38,507 nucleotides of DNA, taken from Providencia alcalifaciens DSM 30120 (lineage in GTDB: Bacteria > Pseudomonadota > Gammaproteobacteria > Enterobacterales > Enterobacteriaceae). Position 1 is the stretch's first letter. Each line of letters starts with the position of its first letter. The translations under genes were made by a program, and so were the position numbers. Of this stretch, positions 30,302 to 38,410 are shown one piece after another. The notes under the pieces are model-generated. The model worked only from the letters and a program-made list of their open reading frames with translations. It was not told the origin of the DNA and made no database searches. The stretch lies in assembly GCF_000173415.1 (NCBI RefSeq), contig NZ_ABXW01000003.1, positions 1 to 38,507 on the forward strand, written 5' to 3'.

Positions 30302-30341
30302 ATGACAATGAATTGACGGTTGTGTGACACTTTTTAGACGT
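30302..30341 (-). promoter_or_regulatory. Pho-box-like array (four 11-base half-sites)
   Basis: On the minus strand four seven-base units are separated by exactly four bases: ACGTCTA (30341-30335), GTGTCAC (30330-30324), CCGTCAA (30319-30313) and TTGTCAT (30308-30302). The spacers AAAA, ACAA and TTCA are AT-rich. The PhoB half-site is CTGTCAT with the same 11-base period. The last unit ends ten bases before TAGCAT (30291-30286), the normal PhoB-to--10 distance. Individual matches are partial, but the phasing is exact. Confidence 0.7.
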
Positions 30342-30370
30342 AGTGACTTTAAAATGTCTAAAAAGTGTCA
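30325..30370. repeat. Perfect 15-base inverted repeat in the divergent intergenic region
   Basis: TGACACTTTTTAGAC (30325-30339) and GTCTAAAAAGTGTCA (30356-30370) are exact inverted copies separated by 16 bases, so the arms repeat about three helical turns apart. The left arm contains two half-sites of the array that points to the transport operon. The right arm carries ATGTCTA-AAAA-GTGTCAA pointing to nudC. It could bind a dimeric regulator on one DNA face or form a hairpin; there is no T-run. Confidence 0.85.
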
Positions 30371-30470
30371 AAATGATGAAAGGGGAGTGACGAATCAAAC
30401 GGTTGTATGCCAATCTATAAAACAAGCGTATCTTTAACCGCAATAAAAAGTGTTGAAATAGAGAACCATA

Positions 30471-31259
30471 ATGAATAAACACACATTAGCAGGAACGGAA
30501 AGTGGCTGGTGGTTTGTCTGTTTTGCAGGTCGCCTATGGCTACCGCAAGGCGATATTCCTCGAGGCGCAGCGCAACAATTTGGATTAACCGGAAAATTAG
30601 CAACACCGATTGGCGAATGGCAAGGGGAAGTTGTTTGGTTGATTGCGGAAAAAATGTCATCAGATATGGCATCCCCTCGCGTAGTGGCTTCTCAAGATGA
30701 AGGCTTATTTCGCCTTGCTGGGCGAGGTGTACAATTAGCTGAGTTTTATCGCTCACACCGCTATTGTGGCTATTGCGGTACGGCGATGCGTCATAGTTCT
30801 ACGGAGTGGGCATGTTTGTGTGACCACTGCCATGAGCGTTACTACCCGCAAATCGCACCTTGTATTATCGTCGGTATTCGTCGTGATGATCATATTTTGC
30901 TGGCACAACATCGCCGCCATTCACAAAATCCGCTGTTCACGGTGTTAGCTGGGTTTGTGGAAGTGGGGGAAACCTTAGAAGAGGCAGTGGCTCGTGAAGT
31001 GATGGAAGAGAGCCATATAAAAGTGCGGAATATTCGTTATGTCTCTTCCCAGCCATGGCCATTCCCTCATTCGTTGATGATGGGCTTTTTAGCAGACTAT
31101 GATGGTGGGGATATTCAAGTGGACCCCAAAGAGTTGGTCAGCGCTAATTGGTATCACTATAACGACCTACCGTTAATCCCCCCAGGTGACACAATTGCTC
31201 GGCGATTAATTGAAGATACGGTGGTGCTATGCCGTCAATTTGATGAAGATAACCACTAA
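30471..31259 (+). CDS. nudC: NudC, NADH pyrophosphatase / RNA deNADding enzyme
   Basis: NudC hydrolyses NAD(H) to NMN(H) and AMP and removes NAD caps from RNA. The 262 residues are close to E. coli (257). A four-cysteine zinc ribbon is formed by CGYC and CDHC (about 99-102 and 117-120). The Nudix box spans [20 protein letters not shown] (about 162-181). The family motif [11 protein letters not shown] follows it and specifies NADH pyrophosphatases. It is divergent from the transport operon across 228 bases. Its Shine-Dalgarno is weak (GAGAACC) and TATAAA (30416-30421) is a possible -10. hemE follows from its own promoter. Confidence 0.97.
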   Translation: MNKHTLAGTESGWWFVCFAGRLWLPQGDIPRGAAQQFGLTGKLATPIGEWQGEVVWLIAEKMSSDMASPRVVASQDEGLFRLAGRGVQLAEFYRSHRYCGYCGTAMRHSSTEWACLCDHCHERYYPQIAPCIIVGIRRDDHILLAQHRRHSQNPLFTVLAGFVEVGETLEEAVAREVMEESHIKVRNIRYVSSQPWPFPHSLMMGFLADYDGGDIQVDPKELVSANWYHYNDLPLIPPGDTIARRLIEDTVVLCRQFDEDNH

Positions 31260-31270
31260 TTGCGCTGGCG

Positions 31271-31299
31271 CTGATATTGTTTCCCTTTGCTGGTATAAT
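31271..31299 (+). promoter_or_regulatory. hemE promoter
   Basis: TATAAT (31294-31299) is a perfect -10 with an extended TG at 31291-31292. CTGATA (31271-31276) lies 17 bases upstream as a 4/6 -35. The start site would leave a leader of about 40 bases before hemE. Confidence 0.75.
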
Positions 31300-31347
31300 A
31301 TGGCGCCTTAGCCATTTGCGGCGGCCACAATAATAATGGAGTAAATA

Positions 31348-32412
31348 ATGACTGAGTTGAAAAATGACCGCTATCTACGTGCGTTGCTACGTCAACCTGT
31401 AGATGTGACCCCAGTTTGGATGATGCGTCAAGCAGGGCGTTACCTACCAGAATATAAAGCAACTCGCGCAGAAGCTGGTGATTTTATGTCTTTATGCAAA
31501 AACACCGAGCTGGCGTGTGAAGTGACTTTACAGCCATTACGTCGTTTTCCATTAGACGCCGCAATTCTCTTTTCTGATATTTTAACTATCCCTGATGCAA
31601 TGGGGCTTGGGCTCTATTTTGAAGCAGGGGAAGGTCCTCGTTTTAAGAAACCAGTAGCAAGCGCTGCGGATGTCAAAAATATTCCAGTTCCTGATCCTGA
31701 AATGGAGCTGGGTTATGTGATGGACGCCGTTCGAGCCATTCGTAAAGCGTTAAAGGGGGATGTACCTCTGATTGGTTTCTCTGGTAGCCCGTGGACATTA
31801 GCGACTTATATGGTGGAAGGCGGTAGCAGTAAAGCATTCACCAAAATTAAAAAGATGATGTATGAAGATCCAAATACGCTTCATTTACTGCTTGATAAAC
31901 TCGCCGATAGCGTGATTTTGTATTTGAATGCACAGGTGCGAGCAGGTGCTCAATCTCTGATGATTTTCGATACATGGGGTGGCGTGCTGACTAAGCGCGA
32001 TTATTTAGAATTTTCCCTACGCTATATGCATAAAATTGTCGATGGCTTAATCCGTGAAAATGAAGGGCGTCGTGTTCCAGTCACGCTGTTTACGAAAGGT
32101 GGCGGTCAGTGGCTAGAAGAGATGGCCGCGACAGGTTGTGATGCGTTAGGTCTTGATTGGACGACTGAAATTGCAGATGCGCGCCGTCGCGTAGGTGACC
32201 AAGTCGCACTGCAAGGGAATATGGATCCTTCTATGTTATATGCGCCGCCTGCGCGTATTGAACAAGAAGTCCAGCATATCTTAGCGGGTTTTGGTCAAGG
32301 CGAAGGGCACGTATTCAACTTAGGTCATGGTATTCACCAAGATGTTGAGCCTGAACATGCAGGTGCTTTTGTGGATGCTGTTCATCGTTTATCTCGTCAG
32401 TATCATCTGTAG
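31348..32412 (+). CDS. hemE: HemE, uroporphyrinogen decarboxylase
   Basis: HemE removes four carboxyl groups from uroporphyrinogen III to give coproporphyrinogen III in haem synthesis. The 354 residues equal the enteric length. Both family signatures are present: [15 protein letters not shown] (about 22-36), whose arginines bind the substrate carboxylates, and [17 protein letters not shown] (about 143-159). The catalytic Asp is in LFSDI (about 71-75) and the conserved [11 protein letters not shown] is near 331-341. The ATG follows AATGGAGTAAATA. Order nudC-hemE-nfi-yjaG-hupA is as in E. coli. Confidence 0.98.
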   Translation: MTELKNDRYLRALLRQPVDVTPVWMMRQAGRYLPEYKATRAEAGDFMSLCKNTELACEVTLQPLRRFPLDAAILFSDILTIPDAMGLGLYFEAGEGPRFKKPVASAADVKNIPVPDPEMELGYVMDAVRAIRKALKGDVPLIGFSGSPWTLATYMVEGGSSKAFTKIKKMMYEDPNTLHLLLDKLADSVILYLNAQVRAGAQSLMIFDTWGGVLTKRDYLEFSLRYMHKIVDGLIRENEGRRVPVTLFTKGGGQWLEEMAATGCDALGLDWTTEIADARRRVGDQVALQGNMDPSMLYAPPARIEQEVQHILAGFGQGEGHVFNLGHGIHQDVEPEHAGAFVDAVHRLSRQYHL

Positions 32413-32425
32413 TTTCTAAGACACA

Positions 32426-32459
32426 ATAGAGGTAGAGCGGAGTAGCTTTCTACCTCTAT
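32426..32459 (+). terminator. Hairpin after hemE
   Basis: ATAGAGGTAG (32426-32435) pairs perfectly with CTACCTCTAT (32450-32459), and inside AGC can pair with GCT. No T-run follows, so it may only pause or protect the hemE transcript. Confidence 0.5.
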
Positions 32460-32476
32460 CTGAACCTCTTAATATG

Positions 32477-32508
32477 TGATGCATTTACTGGATCTTGTAA
32501 GTGCATCA
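32477..32508 (+). repeat. Second inverted repeat between hemE and nfi
   Basis: TGATGCATTTAC (32477-32488) pairs with GTAAGTGCATCA (32497-32508) with one wobble pair around eight bases. The tail TTATCATC is not a clean T-run. Together with the preceding hairpin it occupies most of the 136-base spacer. Confidence 0.6.
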
Positions 32509-32548
32509 TTATCATCTATGATTAATCCTTATTAACGGTGGTCCCGTG

Positions 32549-33220
32549 ATGGTGATTGATACTCAGCAACTACGAAAACAGCAGATTCAGTTAGCCGAAA
32601 GAGTGATTTTGCAGGATGAATTTGTTCCTCCTCATTTTATTGGTGGTGCGGATGTTGGTTTTGAGCAAGATGGCACGGTGACTCGCGCGGTGATCGTGGT
32701 GCTATCATGGCCTGATCTGCAATTAGTTGAGTATCAAATAGCTCGGGTACCTACTCAGTTACCTTATATTCCAGGGTTACTTTCGTTTCGCGAAGTGCCC
32801 GGTCTAATGGCAGCATGGGAAAAAATCCAACAAAAACCCGACTTAGTGCTGGTGGACGGTCAAGGTATTGCGCACCCACGGCGTTTTGGTGTAGCTTGCC
32901 ATTTTGGATTACTTGCCAATGTACCGACAATAGGGGTAGCTAAAAGTCGTTTATGTGGTGATGATGTTGAGCTCAATGCAGAACCTGAAAGTGTCCAAAT
33001 ATTGAAGGTGGGTCAAGAGCAGTTAGGGTGGGTTTATCGCAGTAAAAAACGGTGCAATCCTTTATATGTTTCTCCGGGTCACAAAGTCAGTTTTATTTCC
33101 TCGTTAGAGTGGGTAAAACGGTGTATTCAGGGGTATCGATTACCGGAACCGACCCGATTTGCTGACGGAATTGCTTCTAATCGAACATTTTTTAAGCGAA
33201 TGAATGAGAAAATTGGCTAA
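32549..33220 (+). CDS. nfi: Endonuclease V (deoxyinosine 3'-endonuclease)
   Basis: Endonuclease V nicks DNA one phosphodiester 3' of deoxyinosine and related lesions from adenine deamination. The 223 residues from the ATG match E. coli. The conserved blocks are GGADVGFE (metal Asp, about 34-41), [10 protein letters not shown] (lesion-binding wedge region, about 72-81), [12 protein letters not shown] (second metal Asp, about 106-117) and GVAKSRL (Lys, about 134-140). An in-frame GTG at 32546 is an alternative start, but GGTGG is better spaced for the ATG at 32549. It lies between hemE and yjaG as in E. coli. Confidence 0.96.
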   Translation: MVIDTQQLRKQQIQLAERVILQDEFVPPHFIGGADVGFEQDGTVTRAVIVVLSWPDLQLVEYQIARVPTQLPYIPGLLSFREVPGLMAAWEKIQQKPDLVLVDGQGIAHPRRFGVACHFGLLANVPTIGVAKSRLCGDDVELNAEPESVQILKVGQEQLGWVYRSKKRCNPLYVSPGHKVSFISSLEWVKRCIQGYRLPEPTRFADGIASNRTFFKRMNEKIG

Positions 33221-33294
33221 TTATCAGCAAAATATGTGGCATTGGCAGATTTTCAGGTAAACTGCGAAGTATTGAGATTGATGAGTCAGAAATT

Positions 33295-33882
33295 ATGTTA
33301 AGAAATCCTATTCATTTGAGGTTAGAGAAACTAGAAAGCTGGCAGCATGTGACCTTCATGGCATGTCTGTGCGAGAGAATGTATCCTAACTATCAAATGT
33401 TTTGCCAGCAAACTGAATTTGCTGATGTGAAGGTTTATCGTGCCATCCTTGATTTAATCTGGGAAACCTTGGTTATCAAAGATAGCAAAGTCAATTTCGA
33501 CAATCAGTTAGAAAAGTTAGAAGAAATTATTCCAGTCGCCGATGACTTCGATATGTACGGTGTTTATCCCGCTATCGACGCTTGTATTGCTTTAGGTGAA
33601 CTCATCCACGCTAAATTGAGTGGTGAAACCCTTGAACACGCAATCTTAGTCAGTGAAGCATCGATTCGTACTGTTGCTATGCTGGAAATGACCCAAGCAG
33701 GGCGTGAAATGACTGATGAAGAGCTAAAAGACGTGCCCGCTGTGGAAGAAGAGTGGGACATTCAGTGGGACATTTTCCGCTTATTAGCCGCTTGCGAAGA
33801 ACGAGACTTAGAGTTAATTAAAGGATTAAGATCTGACCTCCGCGAAGCGGGTGTCAGCAATATCGGCATTACTGTTGCCTAA
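33295..33882 (+). CDS. yjaG: YjaG family protein (DUF416)
   Basis: The 195-residue protein is nearly identical in length and wording to E. coli YjaG (196), including NPIHLRLEKLESWQHVTFMA at the start, FDMYGVYPAIDACIALGEL (about 84-102) and the acidic EEEWDIQWDIFRLLAACEERD (about 144-165, interrupted only by conservative changes). It is soluble, acidic and mostly helical with no signal peptide. The DUF416 family has no established biochemical function. It always seems to sit beside hupA in enterics, but a functional link is not shown. Confidence 0.95.
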   Translation: MLRNPIHLRLEKLESWQHVTFMACLCERMYPNYQMFCQQTEFADVKVYRAILDLIWETLVIKDSKVNFDNQLEKLEEIIPVADDFDMYGVYPAIDACIALGELIHAKLSGETLEHAILVSEASIRTVAMLEMTQAGREMTDEELKDVPAVEEEWDIQWDIFRLLAACEERDLELIKGLRSDLREAGVSNIGITVA

Positions 33883-33940
33883 ATTTTGCGTTTTTATGCG
33901 TGAAAACGTGACTTAAAGCAGTAATGCTGTGTACTAAGAC

Positions 33941-33970
33941 TTCACATTTACCCCTACTCTGTTCTACATT
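33941..33970 (+). promoter_or_regulatory. Possible hupA promoter
   Basis: TTCACA (33941-33946, 5/6) and TACATT (33965-33970, 4/6) are 18 bases apart and lie 112 bases before the hupA ATG. CCCCTA (33951-33956) and TAGGGG (33971-33976) form a hairpin across the spacer. hupA in E. coli is transcribed from its own promoters in this gap, so the location fits. Confidence 0.45.
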
Positions 33971-34081
33971 TAGGGGCGAGAAGAAGTGGCTATCGGGGGC
34001 GTGTATCAGGGGCTGTCTATCTGGCATATCCGACGCACTCGATGCTTTGCAAACGATAAACACACTGTGTAAGGATAATTT

Positions 34082-34354
34082 ATGAACAAGACTGAATTAG
34101 TTGATGCTATCGCAGAATCAGCAGATCTGACTAAAACTCAAGCTAAAGCAGCTTTAGAAGCAACTCTGAGCGCAATTTCAGATTCTCTGAAAAGCGGCGA
34201 AGCAGTACAACTGGTCGGTTTCGGTACTTTTAAAGTTAGCCACCGTGCAGCTCGTACCGGTCGTAACCCACAAACTAAAGCAGAAATCCAAATTCCTGCA
34301 ACAACTGTACCAGCGTTCTCTGCCGGTAAAGCACTGAAAGACGCTGTAAAATAA
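34082..34354 (+). CDS. hupA: DNA-binding protein HU-alpha
   Basis: HU-alpha is one subunit of the abundant nucleoid protein HU, which bends DNA and binds nicks and junctions. The 90 residues match E. coli. The signature [20 protein letters not shown] (about 46-65) and the DNA-binding beta-arm with the intercalating Pro in RTGRNPQTK are complete, and the C-terminus is GKALKDAVK. Relative to E. coli the arm reads [16 protein letters not shown] with a few substitutions. A strong AAGGATAATTT ribosome site precedes the ATG. A terminator hairpin begins 28 bases after the stop codon. Confidence 0.98.
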   Translation: MNKTELVDAIAESADLTKTQAKAALEATLSAISDSLKSGEAVQLVGFGTFKVSHRAARTGRNPQTKAEIQIPATTVPAFSAGKALKDAVK

Positions 34355-34381
34355 GTACATTGTCTACGAGAATTACCAGAG

Positions 34382-34407
34382 GGGGTATGAAGTTACCCCT
34401 TTTGTTT
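34382..34407 (+). terminator. hupA terminator hairpin overlapping the yjaH start
   Basis: GGGGTA (34382-34387) pairs with TACCCC (34394-34399) and runs into TTTTGTTT. The 5' arm is the Shine-Dalgarno of yjaH and includes the A of its ATG (34387), so the same hairpin can end hupA transcripts and hide the yjaH start site in readthrough mRNA. Confidence 0.7.
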
Positions 34408-35070
34408 ATTCGTCAAAGGTTGCTGGTATTGGGAGCAGTCTCAATACTAAGCGCCTGTTCTTCTAATTCGCCTCGACTCCCTGAGTTTAGTGCCAGCGGA
34501 TTTATTGCCGATGAAGGCGTAATCCGAATGTGGAGACTGAATGATGCGAAGAGTCAGCCGTTGGTCTTAATGGTGGTGTATAGCCCCTATAAAAGAACCG
34601 ATACCTCAGTTAATTTCTTCGAATATCGTGATGGCAAATTGTGGCAGATTCGCAGCCAGGTCCTTAATCAAGGGGTCAATAACATCACTGAGCAACTGCG
34701 CTTTAGTAAAGATAATGAAATTGTGTTTATGCAGCGCGCGCAAAACAATATCAAAACTCCACTGTCTTCCGATGACATTAACCGTTGGCGTTTTGAAGCC
34801 GACCGTATCTTGGATATTAATACTGCGTTGATTGTCGGTGGTGTAGAGCTACACCAAGGACATTGGAAGCAAGGTAAAATTACCACTTGCAGCGGTGATG
34901 AACGCAAAGTGACGTTTGAGCCGTATGCCCAGAAATGGTTAGATGACAGAGCAAAAGTGTGGACGAAAGAGTTGAATCTGGCATGGTTAGAGTCACCAGA
35001 GGGAAATCAGCTTTTGATGGTGGCGGATACTAATTTTTGCAGCTGGCAGCCTTCTAAAGATTCGCTCTAA
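34387..35070 (+). CDS. yjaH: YjaH-like lipoprotein (DUF1481)
   Basis: The product is 227 residues from the ATG at 34387. The N-terminus has Lys/Arg residues, a hydrophobic stretch and the lipobox Leu21-Ser-Ala-Cys24, so it is a predicted lipoprotein. Ser at +2 favours the outer membrane. The mature start CSSNSPRLPEFSASG resembles E. coli YjaH, as do FMQRAQ (about 120), GHWKQGKITTC (about 160-170) and the LAWLESPEGNQLLMVAD end. Two conserved Cys (in TTCSGDE and FCSW) could form a disulfide. Function is unknown. It follows hupA by 32 bases and its start is embedded in the hupA terminator hairpin. Confidence 0.85.
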   Translation: MKLPLLFIRQRLLVLGAVSILSACSSNSPRLPEFSASGFIADEGVIRMWRLNDAKSQPLVLMVVYSPYKRTDTSVNFFEYRDGKLWQIRSQVLNQGVNNITEQLRFSKDNEIVFMQRAQNNIKTPLSSDDINRWRFEADRILDINTALIVGGVELHQGHWKQGKITTCSGDERKVTFEPYAQKWLDDRAKVWTKELNLAWLESPEGNQLLMVADTNFCSWQPSKDSL

Positions 35071-35084
35071 TCTCACCGCTCGTC

Positions 35085-35190
35085 GTCTTTCGAACCACAG
35101 CTGTATTGCTACGTTCGTTCACTCTAGTCACATACTCATGTATGCTCCTAGAGATTCTCTCTCTTGCAGCTTTGCTGTGATTCGAAAGAC
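35085..35190. repeat. Second ERIC-type element
   Basis: The 106-base unit has exact ten-base inverted ends, GTCTTTCGAA (35085-35094) and TTCGAAAGAC (35181-35190), plus inner CACAGCTGTA/GCTTTGCTGTG arms. The centre CTAGTCACATACTCATG followed by TATGCTCCTAG is the same core as the element at 24725, differing at only a few positions. It fills most of the yjaH-purD gap. It is shorter than the classical 127-base ERIC. Confidence 0.85.
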
Positions 35191-35221
35191 TTAGAGCCAT
35201 TGGCTGGGAGAAGGTCAAAGG

Positions 35222-35262
35222 CAAAAAGCAAAAAGCTGATAAAAGTTTCCTCTTATCAGCTT
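35222..35262 (-). terminator. Terminator of the purHD operon
   Basis: On the minus strand AAGCTGATAA (35262-35253) pairs perfectly with TTATCAGCTT (35242-35233) and is followed by TTTGCTTTTTGC. It starts about 30 bases beyond the purD stop codon. Confidence 0.85.
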
Positions 35263-35292
35263 GTGGGTTATTTGCTTCTATTATTTGTTCTA

Positions 35293-36579
35293 TTACTTAA
35301 TACGAGCGATGGCACGGTAGCCGATATCGTTGCGATAGAAGCTACCAGACCAATTAATAGTCTTGGCAACTTCATACGCTTTAGCTTGGGCTTTTGCGAT
35401 GTCATTACCTAACGCAGTGACACACAGAACGCGTCCGCCGGCAGTGACGACTTCACCTGCTTGGTTTAGCTTGGTACCTGCGTGGAACACTTTGCTATCA
35501 GCTGCTTCTGATGTTGGTAGGCCCGAAATCACATCGCCATTGCGATAATCCCCTGGGTATCCACCTGCCGCAATCACGACACCGAGCGCTGGACGTTCAT
35601 CCCACAGGGAATCTTTACCTGCGAGTTCACCTTTAGCACCCGCTAAACACAGAGCGACTAAATCAGATTGCAAGCGCATCATAATTGGCTGAGTTTCAGG
35701 GTCGCCAAAGCGGCAGTTAAATTCGATCACTTTCGGATTGCCAGCTTTATCAATCATCAAGCCCGCATATAAGAAACCTTGATAGCGATTACCTTCTTGA
35801 TCCATCCCTTTAACAGTTGGATAAATCACTTGCTCCATCACACGCTGGTGAACTTCATCAGTGACGACGGGAGCGGGTGAATAAGCCCCCATGCCACCCG
35901 TGTTTAAACCTGTGTCACCATCACCAACGCGTTTATGATCTTGGCTAGTTGCCATTGGAATGACATTTTCACCGTCAACCATAACAATAAAGCTGGCTTC
36001 TTCACCATCTAAGAATTCTTCAATAACAATACGATGACCAGCATCACCGAACGCGTTGCCAGCCAGCATATCATGTACCGCATCTTTAGCTTCTTGCAGC
36101 GTCATGGCGACAATCACACCTTTACCAGCAGCAAGACCGTCAGCTTTGATAACGATTGGAGCGCCAACTTTATCTAAATATGCCAGAGCGGGTTCAATTT
36201 CAGTAAAGTTTTCATAGGCCGCGGTTGGGATATTGTGACGGGCTAAAAAATCCTTAGTGAACGCTTTAGAACCTTCTAATTGAGCAGCACCTTGGGTTGG
36301 ACCAAAAATGGTTAAACCTGCTTGTTTGAAGGCATCAACGACACCAATCACTAAGGGAGCTTCGGGACCCACGATGGTTAAACCAACTTGTTTATCTTTG
36401 GCAAATTGCAGTAAGCCATCAATGTCAGTTGCTGAGATATCGACATTTTCCAATGCTGGCTCAAGAGCAGTACCCGCATTACCCGGTGCAACATAGACTT
36501 TGTCTGCTAATGGAGATTGGGCTGCTTTCCATGCCAAAGCGTGTTCGCGACCACCGCCACCAATAATCAGAATATTCAT
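35293..36579 (-). CDS. purD: PurD, phosphoribosylamine-glycine ligase
   Basis: PurD (GAR synthetase) joins glycine to phosphoribosylamine with ATP, the second step of purine synthesis. From the ATG at 36579 it has 428 residues (E. coli 429), beginning MNILIIGGGGREHALAWKAA. TAGGGG sits five bases upstream. An earlier in-frame ATG adds five residues and overlaps the purH end. The ATP-grasp domain includes IKADGLAAGKGV (about 141-152), and the family signature RFGDPETQ is near 286-293. It follows purH by only a few bases, so the two are one transcript controlled by PurR. Confidence 0.97.
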   Translation of the reverse strand: MNILIIGGGGREHALAWKAAQSPLADKVYVAPGNAGTALEPALENVDISATDIDGLLQFAKDKQVGLTIVGPEAPLVIGVVDAFKQAGLTIFGPTQGAAQLEGSKAFTKDFLARHNIPTAAYENFTEIEPALAYLDKVGAPIVIKADGLAAGKGVIVAMTLQEAKDAVHDMLAGNAFGDAGHRIVIEEFLDGEEASFIVMVDGENVIPMATSQDHKRVGDGDTGLNTGGMGAYSPAPVVTDEVHQRVMEQVIYPTVKGMDQEGNRYQGFLYAGLMIDKAGNPKVIEFNCRFGDPETQPIMMRLQSDLVALCLAGAKGELAGKDSLWDERPALGVVIAAGGYPGDYRNGDVISGLPTSEAADSKVFHAGTKLNQAGEVVTAGGRVLCVTALGNDIAKAQAKAYEVAKTINWSGSFYRNDIGYRAIARIK

Positions 36580-36594
36580 AGAAACCCCTAGCAA

Positions 36595-38184
36595 TTAATG
36601 ACGGAAATGACGCATGTTAGTGAAGATCATGGCGATACCGTGCTCATTTGCTGCGGCAATCACTTCATCATCACGAATAGAACCACCTGGTTGGATAACG
36701 CAAGTTACACCAACAGCGGCAGCCGCATCGATACCATCACGGAATGGGAAGAATGCATCAGATGCCATAGCACAGCCTGCAACTTCTAAACCTTCGTCAG
36801 CAGCTTTGATACCTGCAATTTTTGCGGAGTAAACACGGCTCATTTGGCCAGCGCCAATCCCGATGGTCATGTCATTTTTAGAATAAACAATCGCATTTGA
36901 TTTCACGAATTTGGCGACTTTCCAACAGAATAGTGCGTCTTTTAATTCACGCTCAGTTGGCTGACGTGTTGTCACAACGCGTAAATCTTCGGCTTCTACC
37001 ATACCTAAGTCACGGTCTTGAACCAATAAACCACCATTCACGCGTTTGAAATCCAAACCGGCAGCAGGTTTGCTCCATTCACCGCACACCAAAACGCGCA
37101 CGTTTTGTTTTGTTGATAAAGAAGGTAGAGCATCTTCTGCAATTGAAGGCGCTATAATCACTTCAACAAACTGGCGTTCAATGATGGCTTCTGCGGTTGC
37201 TTTATCTAACTGGCGGTTAAACGCGATGATGCCACCAAATGCAGAGGTTGGGTCAGTTTTGAATGCTTTATCATAAGCGGCATGAATATTCTCGCCAATG
37301 GCAACGCCACAAGGGTTAGCGTGTTTAACGATCACGCAGGCTGGTTCATCGAACGACTTCACACATTCCAGAGCTGCGTCGGTATCCGCGATATTATTAT
37401 AAGAAAGTGCTTTACCTTGAATTTGGTTAGCCGTCGCAATAGAGGCTTCTTTCGGGTTCTCTTCTATATAGAAAGCGGCATCTTGATGGCTGTTTTCGCC
37501 ATAGCGCATATCTTGTTTTTTAATAAAGTTTAAATTCAAGGTACGAGGGAAGCGACCAGATGGTTGAGTTGTATCACCGTAGTATGGTGCAACGAGCTCG
37601 CCAAAATAGTTAGCAATCATGCTGTCATAAGCGGCGGTATGTTCGAAGGCTTTGATGGCTAAGTCAAAGCGTGTTGACCAGTTCAGCGAATTTTCGTGGT
37701 TATCCATCTCTTCGATAATTTTGCTGTAGTCATTACTATTAACTACGATAGCCACGTCTTTATGGTTCTTTGCTGCTGAGCGAACCATTGTTGGACCACC
37801 AATATCGATATTCTCAACCGCATCTTCTAATGTACAGTTTGGTTTTGCGACGGTTTGAGCAAATGGATAAAGGTTTACAACCACCATATCAATAGGTGCG
37901 ATGTCATGTTGCTGCATGATGGCGTCATCTTTACCACGACGACCTAAGATCCCACCATGCACTTTCGGGTGCAGAGTTTTAACACGTCCATCCATCATTT
38001 CAGGAAAACCTGTGTAATCTGAAACTTCAGTGACCTTAAGGCCTTGCTCTGCTAATAATTTAGCGGTTCCACCAGTAGAAAGCAGTTCAACACCACGGTG
38101 AGAAAGCGCCTTAGCGAATTCAACAACCCCTGTTTTATCAGACACACTAAGCAGGGCACGGCGAATAGGACGAAGCTGTTGCAT
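36595..38184 (-). CDS. purH: PurH, AICAR transformylase / IMP cyclohydrolase
   Basis: PurH catalyses the last two steps of IMP synthesis. The 529 residues equal E. coli. The N-terminal cyclohydrolase domain (about 1-190) has the MGS-like fold with [11 protein letters not shown] and [16 protein letters not shown]. The C-terminal transformylase domain holds the catalytic Lys-His in VKHANPCG (about 266-273). The C-terminal region ends [12 protein letters not shown]...TNMRHFRH. It is the first gene of the purHD operon, with a PurR box about 110 bases upstream. No strong Shine-Dalgarno is seen before its ATG (AAGGGATCTATCTC). Confidence 0.98.
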   Translation of the reverse strand: MQQLRPIRRALLSVSDKTGVVEFAKALSHRGVELLSTGGTAKLLAEQGLKVTEVSDYTGFPEMMDGRVKTLHPKVHGGILGRRGKDDAIMQQHDIAPIDMVVVNLYPFAQTVAKPNCTLEDAVENIDIGGPTMVRSAAKNHKDVAIVVNSNDYSKIIEEMDNHENSLNWSTRFDLAIKAFEHTAAYDSMIANYFGELVAPYYGDTTQPSGRFPRTLNLNFIKKQDMRYGENSHQDAAFYIEENPKEASIATANQIQGKALSYNNIADTDAALECVKSFDEPACVIVKHANPCGVAIGENIHAAYDKAFKTDPTSAFGGIIAFNRQLDKATAEAIIERQFVEVIIAPSIAEDALPSLSTKQNVRVLVCGEWSKPAAGLDFKRVNGGLLVQDRDLGMVEAEDLRVVTTRQPTERELKDALFCWKVAKFVKSNAIVYSKNDMTIGIGAGQMSRVYSAKIAGIKAADEGLEVAGCAMASDAFFPFRDGIDAAAAVGVTCVIQPGGSIRDDEVIAAANEHGIAMIFTNMRHFRH

Positions 38185-38285
38185 GAGATAGATCCCTTGG
38201 ATTTGGATAAAGAAGCAATATCTATATATAAGTCACTTACAATTTCAGAGCATCAAAATAAAATCAATGCCGAATTTTCGCGCTA

Positions 38286-38291
38286 ATTGTA
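38286..38291 (-). promoter_or_regulatory. Probable purH -10 box
   Basis: On the minus strand TACAAT matches TATAAT at 5 of 6 positions and lies directly downstream of the PurR box. The -35 is poor (no TTGACA-like hexamer at 16-18 bases), so the operator probably overlaps a weak -35 region. The leader to purH would be about 95 bases. Confidence 0.5.
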
Positions 38292-38307
38292 GCGCAAACG
38301 TTTGCGT
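38292..38307. promoter_or_regulatory. PurR operator
   Basis: GCGCAAACGTTTGCGT matches the 16-base PurR consensus ACGCAAACGTTTGCGT at 15 positions and is palindromic. It overlaps the promoter region of purH, so hypoxanthine/guanine-bound PurR would repress purHD, as in E. coli. Confidence 0.95.
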
Positions 38308-38340
38308 AATGCGCGGACTTTTTTCACTATTTTTTCCGTC

Positions 38341-38349
38341 TGTGGATAA
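38341..38349. promoter_or_regulatory. Consensus DnaA box
   Basis: TGTGGATAA is the exact complement of the strongest DnaA box, TTATCCACA. It lies between the PurR box and the rRNA promoter. A single nine-base match can arise by chance; no cluster of further boxes is visible nearby. Confidence 0.5.
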
Positions 38350-38410
38350 ATCTGTGCGTAAGTGGGTATAACTAGGGGTTTTGCTGTGGAATGCAGCAGT
38401 TGAACTAAAA

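Noticed and set aside
30415-30756. 113-residue minus-strand frame overlapping nudC and the intergenic region
   Set aside because: It is antisense to a secure gene with no supporting motifs or ribosome site.
35164-35412. 82-residue plus-strand frame with a hydrophobic stretch near the second ERIC element
   Set aside because: It begins inside the repeat and runs antisense into purD; the hydrophobic segment comes from the terminator region.
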